This document shows positions 1 through 10,228 of a stretch of DNA of 64,000 bases, one piece after another. How positions within the stretch are numbered: position 1 is the first letter of the stretch; the number at the start of each line of letters is the position of its first letter. A program made the position numbers and the translations under genes. Below the pieces are notes generated by a model. It had not been told where the DNA came from. It made no database searches and saw only the letters and a list, made by a program, of their open reading frames with translations. The stretch is from assembly GCA_038210595.1 (NCBI GenBank), contig JBBQWN010000008.1, positions 36,650-100,649 of the forward strand. Direction: 5' to 3'. This DNA comes from Glacieibacterium sp038210595. GTDB taxonomy: Bacteria > Pseudomonadota > Alphaproteobacteria > Sphingomonadales > Sphingomonadaceae.

Positions 1-3000
1 AGCGGCAACCGCACGATCACCAACGATCTTCTGATGTCCGGCGGTGCGACGATCAATTCCGACGGCAATATCTTCGACCTGCAGGGCACGATCGCGGGCA
101 CCGGGCCGCTGACCATCTACGAGCCGACCTCGGGCATTTATGGCACGACCATCCTGCACGCCGGCAACACCTATACCGGTGGCACGGTGGTCCGGTTTGC
201 GCGTCTGCAGATCGATACTGACAGCGCGCTCGGCGCGGCGGGCGCCGGAATCACTATCAGGGACCAGGGCTGGTTGCGGACGACGGCGTCCTTCGCGACA
301 AGCCGCAACCTGACACTCATCGGCATCGCCGACCGGATCGAGACAGCCGCTGGCACGACCTTGACGCTCAACGGCGTCATCAATGGCACCCAGCTGCGTA
401 AGACGGGCGCGGGTGAGCTGGCGCTGACCGGCGACAACAGCGGCTTCTCGGGCGGCATCAACCTGGCCGACGGCACGCTGAGCCTGCTGAGCGACCACGC
501 CGCCGGCACCGGCACGATCACCACGACCGGTTCGACGATCAACTACGGCAACGGTGTCACCAACGCCGCGCCGATCAACATCAACAGCAACACCACCAAC
601 GTCCAGGTGCTGGTCGGCCTGGCGACGCAGATCGGCACGATTTCGGAGACTGCCGGACCGCGGCCGCTGACCAAGCTCGGTACGGGCGAGCTGGTGCTGA
701 CCGGCAACAACAGCTTCACGGGCACGTTCAGCATCAACGCCGGCGCGATCGGCATCGGCAACGACAATGCGCTCGGCCTCGGCCAGGTGGCGATGGCGGG
801 CGGCACGACGCTGCGCGCCAGGGGCGACGGCTTCGTGGTCGGCAATGCGATCAATCTGGTCGGCCCGGCGAGCGTCGACACCAACGGCTTCAACGACCTG
901 ACGCTGACCGGCGACATCACCGGCACCGCGCTGACCAAGGACGGCGGCGGGCGCCTGACGGTGACCGGCACCAACACCTACAACGGCGGCACCCAGCTCA
1001 ACGCCGGCACCCTGCGCTTCGCAGCCGGCAACAACCTCGGCAGCGGCACGGTGACCGCAGAGGGCGGCACGAGGCTGGAGGCCGGTATCGCGAACAACGC
1101 GGTGTTCACGCTCGCCAATAACATCACGCTGAACGGTGCGGTCGAGCTCGGTCTGTTCGGCAACATGTCAAGCCTCGATCTCACAACCGGAGCAACCACG
1201 ACCAATGGCACCCAACTGACCCTGAACGGCGTTATCGCCGGCGGCATCGGCGGCTCGCTGTCGATCGGGGCGGGTTTCACGATCGGCCATGTCACCCTCA
1301 ACGGCATCAACACCTATGGCGGCGGCACCACGATCGGCGTCGGATCGACGGTTTTCGTCGGCAGCAACAGCGCGCTCGGTAGCGGTGACGTGACGATGCA
1401 GGGCTCCAGCGGCCTCCGCAACGACACGGCAACGGCCTTCACGCTCGACAACAGATTTACATTGCAGGGCACTGGATTCTCGAAGCCGAGCATTGGCGGT
1501 GCAAGCGATCTGCGGCTCAACGGCGTCATTTCGGGTCTCGGTGGCATCTTGAAGGTCGGTGTCGATCAGCTGACGCTCAACGGCGTCAACACGTATGAGG
1601 GCGGTACCGACCTCAACCTCGGCAGCATCCGTGTCTCCAACGATGACAGCCTTGGTACGGGAACACTGACGACGCGCGGCGGCACGACCCTGGTGGCCGG
1701 CATCGGTGCCGGCGCAACCGGTCTCAACGGCGACGCGGTGATCGATCTCCACAACCATGTCGTGCTTGGCACGGGGACGACGACGATCGACCTGATCGGC
1801 ACGACCGCGTCGCTGTTCGTCGGCACGGGCGCTTACAACAGCCCGGGCAGCGACCTGACGCTGTCGGGTCAGATCACCGGTGACGGCGGTATCGTGACTG
1901 CCAATTTCGGCACGCTGACGCTGACTGGCAACAACGACTACTCAGGCGGCACGACCGCGAACAACATCACCGTGTTCGTCGGCAACGACAACGCGCTCGG
2001 CACCGGCGCGGTGACGCTCAACGGCGCGAGCCTGCAGAACAACAGCGGTATGGCGCTGGCCATCGGCAACGACATCGCGGTCAATGCGACCGCCTTCTTC
2101 CCGGTCGGGACGATCGGCGGCAGCTCCAACCTCGAACTGTCGGGCGCGCTCAGCGGGGCCGGCGGTCTTGCCAAGGTGGGCAGCGACACTGTCAACCTGA
2201 CGGGCAACGACACCGGCTACACCGGCAATGCCACCGTCGAGAGCGGCACGCTGCTCATCAACGGCAACTTCGGTGCCGGGGCCGGGCAGACGCTGACCGT
2301 CCGCAGCGACAGCACGCTCGGGGGCACGGGCACGATCAACGCCAATGTCACCGTCAACAGCGGCGGCATCTGGGCCCCGGGCAACTCGCCCGGCACGATC
2401 ACCGTCAACGGCAACCTAGTCTATAACAACTCCGCGATCCTGAACTACGAGCTCGGCCAGGCGAGCGTACCGGGCGGCCTGTACAACGACCTGACAATCG
2501 TCAACGGCGACCTGACGTTCGGCAACAACGTCACGCTCAACGTCACCGATTCGAACGCCTTCGGCCTCGGCGTCTACAACCTGTTCACCTACACCGGTAC
2601 GCGGACCGGATTGCCGGTGATCGGCACCCTGCCGGGCGCGTTCACCGGCTTCATCCAGGCGCCGGTGCCCGGGTTCGTCAACCTGATCATCACCGCGCCG
2701 GGCGTTCTGACCCAGTATTGGGACGGTGGCGACCTGGCCGGCAATGGCGTCATCGACGGCGGTAACGGCACCTGGAACAACCAGCCGCTCAACAGCAACT
2801 GGGCGACCGGCCCGACGCCGCCGCCGGCGCTGCTCAACAGCACCTGGCAGGGCGGTGTCGCGGTGTTCCAGGGCGCGCAGGGTAACGTCAACATTACCGA
2901 GAACGTCAGCTTCCAGGGCCTGCAGTTCAGCACCGACGGCTATGTCCTGAGCGGCGTTGGCGGCATGACCGCCAATGGTGCCACGTTCATCGCCACCGAT

Positions 3001-6000
3001 CCTGGCGTCACCGCGACGATCAACGCGACGATCGGCGGCACGGGCTCGATCAACAAGCAGAACCTCGGCACGCTGGTCCTGAACGGTCCCAACACCTACT
3101 CCGGTGGGACGACCATCACGGCGGGCGTCGTGGAGGTCGGCAACAACACGGCGCTCGGCGCGGTCACCGGGGGCGTGACCATCCAGAACGGTGCAACGCT
3201 GCGCGCCGGTGTCACCGGCCTGGTCATTGGTAACGCGATCACGACGAACGGCGTCGCCACGGTCGACAGCGGCACGGGCGTGTTCACGCTCAGCAACACG
3301 ATCAACGGCCCCGGCTCGATCACCAAGATCAACAGTGGTGAACTGATCCTGGGCGGCAACAACCTCTTCAACGGCCTGAACATCGATGCCGGCCGGGTCA
3401 CGGTCAAAACCGACACCGCCGCCGGCATCGGCACAATCGCGATGGCGGGCGGCACGACGCTGGGGGCCGGGGCCAACAACCTGATGCTGATCAACGCGAT
3501 CACCACGGCGGGGGTCGGCACGATCGACAGCGGCACCGGCGTGTTCACGCTGAGCGGGCCGATCACCGGTGCCGGTTCGATCGTCAAGGTCAACAGCGGC
3601 CTGCTCAACCTCGGCGGCAACAGCAACTATAACGGCCTCAACATTACCGACGGCCGGGTCGACCTGTACACCGCAACCGCGGGTGGCGCCGGCAACATCA
3701 CGATCGGCAGCGGCACGATCCTTGGCGCGGGTGTCTCGGGCCTGGTCATCATCAACCCGATCGCAACACCGGGTGCGGGCCGCATCGACTCGGGCACCGG
3801 CACGTTCCAGATCGATGGCAACATCACCGGGTTGGGCTCGATCAGCCAGATCGGCACCGGCAACCTCATCCTCGGCGGCAACAGCAACTTCATCGGCCTG
3901 GGCATCAACCAGGGCACGGTGACGCTGCTGACCAACACGGCAGGCGGGTCGGGCACGATCACCATCAACGACGGCGCGATCCTGAATGCCGGTGTTTCGG
4001 GTCTGTTGATCACCAACGCGGTCGAGACGACCGGCGGCGGCCGCATCAACTCCGGCAACGGGGCCAGCACGTTCCGCATCGACGGAAATATCGGCGGCAT
4101 CGGCTCGATCTCGCAGATCGGTACCGGCGACCTGCAGCTGTACGGCAACAATTTCTTCAACGGCCTCGGCATCAACCAGGGCACGGTCACGCTCGGCACC
4201 AATACCGCCGGCGGCCTCGGAACGATCACGATCAACAACGGCGCGATCCTGAACGCCGGTGTGTCGGGTCTGGTCATCGCCAATGCGGTTGAAACGACCG
4301 GCGGCGGGCGCATCAACTCCGGCAACGGGGCCAGCACGTTCCGTATCAACGGCAATATCGGCGGCGTCGGTTCGATCAGCCAGATCGGCACCGGCGACCT
4401 GCAGCTGTATGGCAATAACTTCTACAACGGCCTCGGCATCAACCAGGGCACCGTCACGCTCGGCACCAACACCGCCGGTGGTATCGGCACGATCACCATC
4501 AACGGCGGCGCCATCCTGAACGCCGGCGTATCGGGTCTGGTCATCGCCAATGCGGTCGAGACGACCGGCGGCGGGCGCATCAATTCCGGCACCGGGACGT
4601 TCCGGATCAACGGCAACATCGGCGGCGTCGGCTCGATCTCGCAGATCGGCACCGGCGACCTGCAGCTGTACGGCAACAACTTCTACAACGGCCTGGGCAT
4701 CAACCAGGGCACGGTCACCCTCGGCACCAACACCGCTGGCGGTATCGGTACGATCACGATCAACGACGGCGCGATCCTGAACGCGGGCGTCAGCGGCCTG
4801 GTCATCGCCAACCATGTCGAGACCACCGGTGGCGGACGCATCAATTCCGGCACCGGCACGTTCCGGATCAATGGCACCATCGGCGGCCCGGGCTCGATCA
4901 GCCAGATCGGCACCGGCGACCTGCAGCTCTACGGCGACAACAGCTTCGTGGCCGGGCTGGGGATCAACCTCGGCACGGTCACGCTGGGCACCAACACCGC
5001 GGCGGGCCTCGGCACGATCACCATCAACAACGGCGCCATCCTGAATGCCGGTGTCAGCGGCCTGGTCATCGCCAACAACGTCGAGACGACGGGCGGCGGG
5101 CGCATCAACTCGGGGACGGGCACGTTCCGGATCAACGGCAATATCGGCGGCGCGGGCTCGATCAGCCAGATCGGCACGGGCGACCTGCAGCTGTACGGCA
5201 ACAACAGTTTCGTTGCCGGGCTCGGGATCAACCTCGGCACGGTCACGCTCGGCACCAACACCGCGGCGGGCCTGGGAACGATCACCATCAACGACGGCGC
5301 GATCCTGAATGCCGGCGTGTCGGGCCTGGTCATCGCCAACAATGTCGAAACGACCGGCGGCGGCCGCATCAACTCCGGGACCGGCACGTTCCGGATCAAC
5401 GGCAACATCGGCGGCCTCGGTTCGATCTCGCAGATCGGCACCGGCGACCTGCAGCTCTACGGCAACAACACCTTTAACGGCCTCGGCATCAACCAGGGCA
5501 CGGTGACGCTCGGCACCAACCTCGGCGGTGGTATCGGCACGATCACCATCAACAACGGCGCGATCCTGAACGCCGGTGTGCCTGGCCTGGTCATCGCCAA
5601 CAATGTCGAGACGACCGGTGGCGGGCGCATCAACTCCGGGACCGGCACGTTCCGGATCAACGGCAACATCGGTGGCGCGGGCTCGATCAGCCAGATCGGC
5701 ACCGGCGACCTGCAGCTCTACGGCAACAACAGCTTCGCCGCCGGGCTGGGGATCAACCTCGGCACGGTAACGCTGGGCACCAACACCGCAGCGGGTCTCG
5801 GCACGATCACGATCAACGGCGGGGCCCGGCTCGCCGGCATCTCCGGCGTCGCGATCGCCAACCACATCGAGACGACCGGGGCCGGCCTGATCGAGGCGAT
5901 CTCCGGCACCTTCGAGGTCGACGGCACCATCGGCGGTGCCGGGTCGCTGACCCATGTCGGGGCGGGCAATTTGCTGCTCACCGGGGTCAATACCTTCGCC

Positions 6001-8103
6001 GGCGGCCTGTCGATCAACAGCGGCCGGGTGACGATCAGCAACGCCGGCGCGGTCGGTCCGGGCGCGATCACCATCAACAACGGTGGCATCTTCGCGTCGG
6101 GCGGCAGCAACCTGGTGGTCGCGAACAATATCGTCACCACCGGCGGCGGGCGTGTCGACTCCGGCTTGAGCACGTTCACGCTGAACGGCATGATCAGCGG
6201 CGCGGGCTCGATCAGCCAGATCGGCGGCGGCAACCTGATCCTGGGCGGCGCGAACAGCTTCGCCGCCGGGCTGGGGATCAACCTCGGCACGGTCACGCTC
6301 GGCACCAACACCGCGGCGGGCAGCGGCGTGATCACCATCAATGGTGGCACGACGCTGGCGGCCGGCGTTACCGGCCTGACGGTCGCCAACAACATCCAGA
6401 CCACCGGCGCGGGCCGCATCGACTCCGGTGCCGGCACCTTCACGCTGACCGGCATGATCGGGAATGTCGGCGGCATCACCAAGGTGGGCAGCGGCACGTT
6501 GGCGCTGACCGGCACGAGCAACTATCTCGGCGGCACCACGATCAGCGCCGGGCGCCTGCTGGTCAACGGCGCCCTGACGGCCTCGACGGTCACGGTGGGC
6601 ACGGGCACCACGCTCGGCGGTTCGGGCAGCGTTGCCGGCGTGATCGTCCAGGCGGGCGGCACGGTCGCACCGGGCCAGAGCGTCGGAACGCTCACGGTCA
6701 CCGGCCCGATCACCTTCGCGGCCGGGTCGACCTACCTGGCCGAGATCGCCGGCGCGACGTCGGATCGGATCAACGCCACCGGCGCAGCGACGCTGAACGG
6801 CGCGTTCCTGTCGGTGAACGGCAGTGACGCAGCCCCCGTGTTCGGCACCACCTACACGCTGCTCAGCGCGGCGGGCGGCCGGACGGGAACGTTCACCCCG
6901 CAGCTGACCGGGTTCAGCCAGGCGTTCACGCCGACGGTGGGTTACACTGCCACCGACGTGACGCTGCGTCTCAACCCGGCCTCGATCGTCGGCCTGCTGG
7001 GCAGCGGCGGCGCGGGCAGCAGCAACATCGTCAACTTCGCCAACGCGCTCGACACCTCGGTCGCGGCCGGCTTCAACCCGCAGAACTTCTTCCCGATCTT
7101 CCTGCAGTCGGGGTCGGCGCTGGCGGCTTCGCTCAATCAGCTGACCGGCGAGATCAACAGCGCCAACAGCCGCACCGCGATCGCCGACACGCGCTATGTC
7201 CGCGAAGCGGCGCTCGACCGGCTGGGCGCGAGCCTTGGTGCCGGCAACGGCCGTGACGCCACCACCACTCGCGAGACCGACGACCACAGCCTGACCTTCT
7301 GGGCCCGCGGCATCGGGTCGTGGACCAACAGCGACGCCGACGGCAACGGCAGCAAGCTGAGCAGCGATGCCAAGGGCGTGATCACCGGCGTCGACTACAG
7401 CTTCGGCGACTGGAAGGTCGGCGCGCTGTTCAACTACATCGAGAGCGATGTCGATGTGCGCGCGCTGGGCTCGGGCAAGGTCCGGAGCACGGGCGGCGGC
7501 GGCTATTTCGGCTACCGCGGGGACGGCGGCTTCGCGTTCGGCGCCGGCGGTGCGGCGAGCAGCGTCAAGGCGCGCGAGAACCGTTCGATCACGGTGCCCG
7601 GCATCGCCCAGTCGCTGCGCGGCAAGTCGGACGGCACGACCTACCAGGGCTTCGCCGAGATCAGCTATGACCTCGCCGCCGCGGCCAACACGCGGATCGA
7701 GCCGTTCGTCCGCGGGGCCTATGTCGCCTATGACCTCGACAGCTTCACCGAGAGCGGCGGCTTCGCGGCGCTGAACGTCGCCAAGGCGAAGTACGACACG
7801 ACGGTGCTGACCGCCGGTGTCCGTGGCAGCGTCCTGCTCGGCGGCTCGGCTTCGCTGAAGGGTTCGGCGGGCTATCAGCGGACCTGGGGCGACCGTAGCC
7901 CGGTGGCACTGGTGTCGCTGGCCGGAACCGCGGGTCAGGCCGCCATCCGCGCCGTGCCGGTCGACAAGGACGCCTTCGCCGGCGAGCTCGGCGTCGACTT
8001 CCGCATCGGCAGCAACATCACGCTGGGCGCGAGCTACAGCGGCGTGATCGGCAAGAACACGCAGGATCACGGCGTCAAGGGCACGCTGTCCGTCGGCTTC
8101 TAG
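1..8103 (+). CDS. Giant autotransporter (type Va), 5' end outside window
   Basis: The reading frame is open from base 1 and the first in-frame ATG (base 34) lies inside coding-like sequence, so the gene starts before the window; 2,700 codons are visible. Nearly all of it is a Gly/Thr/Asn-rich passenger made of short beta-helix repeats of the passenger-associated transport type (patterns such as LTKxGxGxLxLTGxNxYxGGT). A GG.GTWN..NW-type segment lies near bases 2720-2810. Bases about 7297-8100 encode the C-terminal autotransporter beta-barrel, beginning at FWARGIGSW and ending with the terminal Phe expected of outer-membrane barrels. The predicted role is a surface adhesin or secreted passenger; no protease or other catalytic domain is visible. 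Seven near-identical units lie in the middle (separate entry). The family assignment is firm; the passenger's function is unknown. Confidence 0.93.
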   Translation, partial: SGNRTITNDLLMSGGATINSDGNIFDLQGTIAGTGPLTIYEPTSGIYGTTILHAGNTYTGGTVVRFARLQIDTDSALGAAGAGITIRDQGWLRTTASFATSRNLTLIGIADRIETAAGTTLTLNGVINGTQLRKTGAGELALTGDNSGFSGGINLADGTLSLLSDHAAGTGTITTTGSTINYGNGVTNAAPININSNTTNVQVLVGLATQIGTISETAGPRPLTKLGTGELVLTGNNSFTGTFSINAGAIGIGNDNALGLGQVAMAGGTTLRARGDGFVVGNAINLVGPASVDTNGFNDLTLTGDITGTALTKDGGGRLTVTGTNTYNGGTQLNAGTLRFAAGNNLGSGTVTAEGGTRLEAGIANNAVFTLANNITLNGAVELGLFGNMSSLDLTTGATTTNGTQLTLNGVIAGGIGGSLSIGAGFTIGHVTLNGINTYGGGTTIGVGSTVFVGSNSALGSGDVTMQGSSGLRNDTATAFTLDNRFTLQGTGFSKPSIGGASDLRLNGVISGLGGILKVGVDQLTLNGVNTYEGGTDLNLGSIRVSNDDSLGTGTLTTRGGTTLVAGIGAGATGLNGDAVIDLHNHVVLGTGTTTIDLIGTTASLFVGTGAYNSPGSDLTLSGQITGDGGIVTANFGTLTLTGNNDYSGGTTANNITVFVGNDNALGTGAVTLNGASLQNNSGMALAIGNDIAVNATAFFPVGTIGGSSNLELSGALSGAGGLAKVGSDTVNLTGNDTGYTGNATVESGTLLINGNFGAGAGQTLTVRSDSTLGGTGTINANVTVNSGGIWAPGNSPGTITVNGNLVYNNSAILNYELGQASVPGGLYNDLTIVNGDLTFGNNVTLNVTDSNAFGLGVYNLFTYTGTRTGLPVIGTLPGAFTGFIQAPVPGFVNLIITAPGVLTQYWDGGDLAGNGVIDGGNGTWNNQPLNSNWATGPTPPPALLNSTWQGGVAVFQGAQGNVNITENVSFQGLQFSTDGYVLSGVGGMTANGATFIATDPGVTATINATIGGTGSINKQNLGTLVLNGPNTYSGGTTITAGVVEVGNNTALGAVTGGVTIQNGATLRAGVTGLVIGNAITTNGVATVDSGTGVFTLSNTINGPGSITKINSGELILGGNNLFNGLNIDAGRVTVKTDTAAGIGTIAMAGGTTLGAGANNLMLINAITTAGVGTIDSGTGVFTLSGPITGAGSIVKVNSGLLNLGGNSNYNGLNITDGRVDLYTATAGGAGNITIGSGTILGAGVSGLVIINPIATPGAGRIDSGTGTFQIDGNITGLGSISQIGTGNLILGGNSNFIGLGINQGTVTLLTNTAGGSGTITINDGAILNAGVSGLLITNAVETTGGGRINSGNGASTFRIDGNIGGIGSISQIGTGDLQLYGNNFFNGLGINQGTVTLGTNTAGGLGTITINNGAILNAGVSGLVIANAVETTGGGRINSGNGASTFRINGNIGGVGSISQIGTGDLQLYGNNFYNGLGINQGTVTLGTNTAGGIGTITINGGAILNAGVSGLVIANAVETTGGGRINSGTGTFRINGNIGGVGSISQIGTGDLQLYGNNFYNGLGINQGTVTLGTNTAGGIGTITINDGAILNAGVSGLVIANHVETTGGGRINSGTGTFRINGTIGGPGSISQIGTGDLQLYGDNSFVAGLGINLGTVTLGTNTAAGLGTITINNGAILNAGVSGLVIANNVETTGGGRINSGTGTFRINGNIGGAGSISQIGTGDLQLYGNNSFVAGLGINLGTVTLGTNTAAGLGTITINDGAILNAGVSGLVIANNVETTGGGRINSGTGTFRINGNIGGLGSISQIGTGDLQLYGNNTFNGLGINQGTVTLGTNLGGGIGTITINNGAILNAGVPGLVIANNVETTGGGRINSGTGTFRINGNIGGAGSISQIGTGDLQLYGNNSFAAGLGINLGTVTLGTNTAAGLGTITINGGARLAGISGVAIANHIETTGAGLIEAISGTFEVDGTIGGAGSLTHVGAGNLLLTGVNTFAGGLSINSGRVTISNAGAVGPGAITINNGGIFASGGSNLVVANNIVTTGGGRVDSGLSTFTLNGMISGAGSISQIGGGNLILGGANSFAAGLGINLGTVTLGTNTAAGSGVITINGGTTLAAGVTGLTVANNIQTTGAGRIDSGAGTFTLTGMIGNVGGITKVGSGTLALTGTSNYLGGTTISAGRLLVNGALTASTVTVGTGTTLGGSGSVAGVIVQAGGTVAPGQSVGTLTVTGPITFAAGSTYLAEIAGATSDRINATGAATLNGAFLSVNGSDAAPVFGTTYTLLSAAGGRTGTFTPQLTGFSQAFTPTVGYTATDVTLRLNPASIVGLLGSGGAGSSNIVNFANALDTSVAAGFNPQNFFPIFLQSGSALAASLNQLTGEINSANSRTAIADTRYVREAALDRLGASLGAGNGRDATTTRETDDHSLTFWARGIGSWTNSDADGNGSKLSSDAKGVITGVDYSFGDWKVGALFNYIESDVDVRALGSGKVRSTGGGGYFGYRGDGGFAFGAGGAASSVKARENRSITVPGIAQSLRGKSDGTTYQGFAEISYDLAAAANTRIEPFVRGAYVAYDLDSFTESGGFAALNVAKAKYDTTVLTAGVRGSVLLGGSASLKGSAGYQRTWGDRSPVALVSLAGTAGQAAIRAVPVDKDAFAGELGVDFRIGSNITLGASYSGVIGKNTQDHGVKGTLSVGF
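3988..5832 (+). repeat. Seven in-frame tandem repeats in the autotransporter passenger
   Basis: The codons for AGVSGLVIAN recur with period 267, 267, 261, 264, 264, 261 and 261 bases (unit starts 3988, 4255, 4522, 4783, 5047, 5311, 5572). Each unit encodes 87-89 residues and is almost identical to its neighbours; differences are mainly synonymous third bases, a GAS insertion in two units and NFYNGLGINQ versus NSFVAGLGINL variants. Repeats flanking the block are more diverged. All period changes are multiples of three, so the frame is kept. Confidence 0.92.
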
Positions 8104-8127
8104 TCGCGCGGGCCGAGACCAGGGCAG

Positions 8128-8155
8128 ACGCCCGAGGCTGGAAAGCCCCGGGCGT
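8128..8155 (+). terminator. Stem-loop after the autotransporter gene
   Basis: A 12-base arm (8128-8139) can pair with 8144-8155, with one mismatch and a GGAA loop. It lies 25 bases past the stop codon. No clear T-run follows, so this is a probable, not certain, intrinsic terminator. Confidence 0.5.
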
Positions 8156-8192
8156 TCGCTTATGGGTGGCGTATGACGGGAAGACCTGACCG

Positions 8193-9173
8193 GTGATAAC
8201 GCGGCGAACCGCCCTCCTGACGGCGGCCGCGCTGACCGCCACGCCGGCCCGCAGCGCGACCGGGCCGCAGCTGCCGGGCGTCCACATCCGGCCGGACCGC
8301 GAGACGATGGTCGCGGTGCCCGGCGGACGCGCCTATGTCCGGATCGACGGCGATCTCGCCGGCCCGCGCGTGCCCGTTGTCTTCGTCCACGGCGGCCCGG
8401 GCAGTACGCATTATTATTTCCTCAACGCCACCGCGATGGCCGGCGAACGCGCGGTGATCCTCTACGACCAGCTCGACAGCGGCCGCTCGGACACGCCGGG
8501 CGACCCGGCCAACTGGCACGTCGGCCGCTTCGTCGACGAGCTCGAGGCCATCCGCGTCGCCCTTGGGGTGCCGCGCTGGCATGTCGTCGACCAAAGCTGG
8601 GGCGGCACGATCGCGCTCGAATACGGGGCCCGGCGTCCGCCCGCCCTGGCCAGTCTGGTCCTCCAGTCGCCGCTGGTCGACACCGCGGCGTGGCTTAGCG
8701 ACGCCCGGCGGCTGAAGGCGACGATGCCGGCGGCGATCCGGCGGCTGCTCGATGTCTGCGATACGCCCGGCGCGGCACCCGCGGCCGCCTGCGAGGCGGC
8801 AACCGCGGCGTTCTACCGCCGCTATGTCCAGCTGACCGACCCGCCGCCGGCCATCGCCGCCTATCGCGCCGCGCTGCCGCGACAGTTCAGCGCGGACATC
8901 TACAACGCGATGTGGGGACGCGCCGAATTCACCGCGACCGGCACCTTGCGCGACTATGACGGCCGGCCGCTGCTGCACCGTCTCGACGGCGGCCGCACCC
9001 TGTTCCTGTCCGGCGAGCATGACGAGGCGCGTCCTGCAACCGTGCGCGGCTTTGCGCGCACGGCTGGTGCAAGCTTTGCGGTCATTCCCGATGCGGCGCA
9101 CGTCGCGATGGGCGACAACCCCGCGGGCTATCTCGCCATCCTGCGGCCGTGGCTGGCGCGGCACGACACCTGA
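8193..9173 (+). CDS. Alpha/beta hydrolase, proline-iminopeptidase-like, exported
   Basis: This 326-residue protein starts with GTG. The N-terminus carries TRRTALL followed by a hydrophobic stretch ending near residue 22, which looks like a Tat signal, so the enzyme is probably periplasmic. The mature part is an alpha/beta hydrolase of the proline iminopeptidase/prolyl aminopeptidase group: oxyanion motif HGGPG at 66-70, YDQLDSGRSD at 91-100, nucleophile Ser135, acid Asp277 in GEHDEAR and His303 in AAHVAMGD. The nucleophile elbow reads DQSWG rather than GxSxG, so the first Gly is Asp. The substrate cannot be read from sequence; an aminopeptidase or small-ester hydrolase is equally possible. 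It stands alone between a putative terminator and the aldolase gene. Confidence 0.82.
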   Translation: MITRRTALLTAAALTATPARSATGPQLPGVHIRPDRETMVAVPGGRAYVRIDGDLAGPRVPVVFVHGGPGSTHYYFLNATAMAGERAVILYDQLDSGRSDTPGDPANWHVGRFVDELEAIRVALGVPRWHVVDQSWGGTIALEYGARRPPALASLVLQSPLVDTAAWLSDARRLKATMPAAIRRLLDVCDTPGAAPAAACEAATAAFYRRYVQLTDPPPAIAAYRAALPRQFSADIYNAMWGRAEFTATGTLRDYDGRPLLHRLDGGRTLFLSGEHDEARPATVRGFARTAGASFAVIPDAAHVAMGDNPAGYLAILRPWLARHDT

Positions 9174-9211
9174 GCCTTGCAGCGGCAACGTCCAGCCCCT
9201 AGCCCGTCGCC

Positions 9212-10228
9212 ATGAACTTCCTCTCCGACAATGCCGCCGCGGCGTGCGACGAAGTCCTGGCCGCGGTCGTCGCGGCTAACCCCGCGGCGGCGCGCGCCTA
9301 TGACGGCGACGCGCTGAGCGCGCGGCTCGACACCGTGTTCGGCGACTTCTTCGGCCACGAGTGCACGGTGTTCGCGGTGTCGACTGGCACCGCCGCGAAC
9401 GCGCTGGCGCTCGCCGCGATGACGCCGCAATGGGGCGCGGTGGTGTGCCATGCCGAGGCGCACATCCACGTCGACGAGTGCGGCGCGCCGGAGTTCTTCA
9501 CCGGCGGCGCGAAGCTGCTGCTGGCCGCCGGCGCGCACGGCAAATTGACGCCGGCCGGCCTCGACACCGGGCTGGCAGGCCACCGCGGCGACGTCCATCA
9601 GGTGCAGCCGCGAGTGTTGTCGCTGACCCAGACGACCGAGTGCGGCACGGTGTATTCGCCCGCCGAGCTGGCGGCGCTCGGCGACTATGCGCGGGCGCGG
9701 GGCTGGCGGCTGCACATCGACGGGGCGCGCTTCGCCAATGCGCTCGTGCACCTCGGCTGCCATCCCGGCGACATCAGCTGGCGGGCGGGCGCGGCGGCGC
9801 TCAGCTTCGGCATGATCAAGAATGGCGGCCTGTCGGCAGAGGCCATCGTGATGTTCGACGAGACACTCGCCGCCGACCTGCGCTTTCGCCGCAAGCGCGC
9901 CGGGCAGATGCCGAGCAAGGGGCGGTTCAACGCGGCCCAGCTGCTGGCGATGATCGAGAGCGGGGCCTGGCAGCGCAACGCCGCCGCCGCCAATGCCGGG
10001 GCGCAGCGGCTCGCCGCGGCGGCGGGCCGCCGGCTGCTCCACCCGGTCGAGGCGAACGAGCTGTTCCTGGCGCTCGGCCCCGACAGCGCCGCCATGCGGG
10101 CGCAGGGCTTCGACTTCTACGATTGGGGCGATGCGGGCTCGGGCGACGCGCGCTTCGTGGTCGCCTGGGACACGCCCGCGGCGCATGTCGACGCGCTGGC
10201 GGCGGCGCTTGCCACGCTGCCGGCTTGA
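9212..10228 (+). CDS. ltaE: Low-specificity L-threonine aldolase (PLP)
   Basis: This 338-residue member of the beta-eliminating lyase/threonine aldolase family cleaves L-threonine or allo-threonine to glycine and acetaldehyde. The N-terminal FLSDN and the HIDGARFANAL block (168-178, with the cofactor-binding Asp170 and Arg173) are hallmark motifs. Lys203 in SFGMIKNGG is the expected Schiff-base lysine. The length is typical of the family. Its stop codon overlaps the TTG start proposed for the downstream transporter (TTGA), so the two may be co-translated. Stereospecificity cannot be read from the sequence. Confidence 0.88.
   Translation: MNFLSDNAAAACDEVLAAVVAANPAAARAYDGDALSARLDTVFGDFFGHECTVFAVSTGTAANALALAAMTPQWGAVVCHAEAHIHVDECGAPEFFTGGAKLLLAAGAHGKLTPAGLDTGLAGHRGDVHQVQPRVLSLTQTTECGTVYSPAELAALGDYARARGWRLHIDGARFANALVHLGCHPGDISWRAGAAALSFGMIKNGGLSAEAIVMFDETLAADLRFRRKRAGQMPSKGRFNAAQLLAMIESGAWQRNAAAANAGAQRLAAAAGRRLLHPVEANELFLALGPDSAAMRAQGFDFYDWGDAGSGDARFVVAWDTPAAHVDALAAALATLPA

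Noticed and set aside
3988..5832. Regular repeats that could suggest a CRISPR-like array
   Set aside because: Units are 261-267 bases, in frame and nearly identical along their whole length, with no spacer pattern.
2416..8070. A 1,884-codon open frame on the strand opposite the autotransporter
   Set aside because: It is Arg/Asp/Ala-rich with no domain, mirrors the tandem repeats, and results from strong third-position GC bias plus the repetitive Gly/Thr/Asn codons of the real gene.
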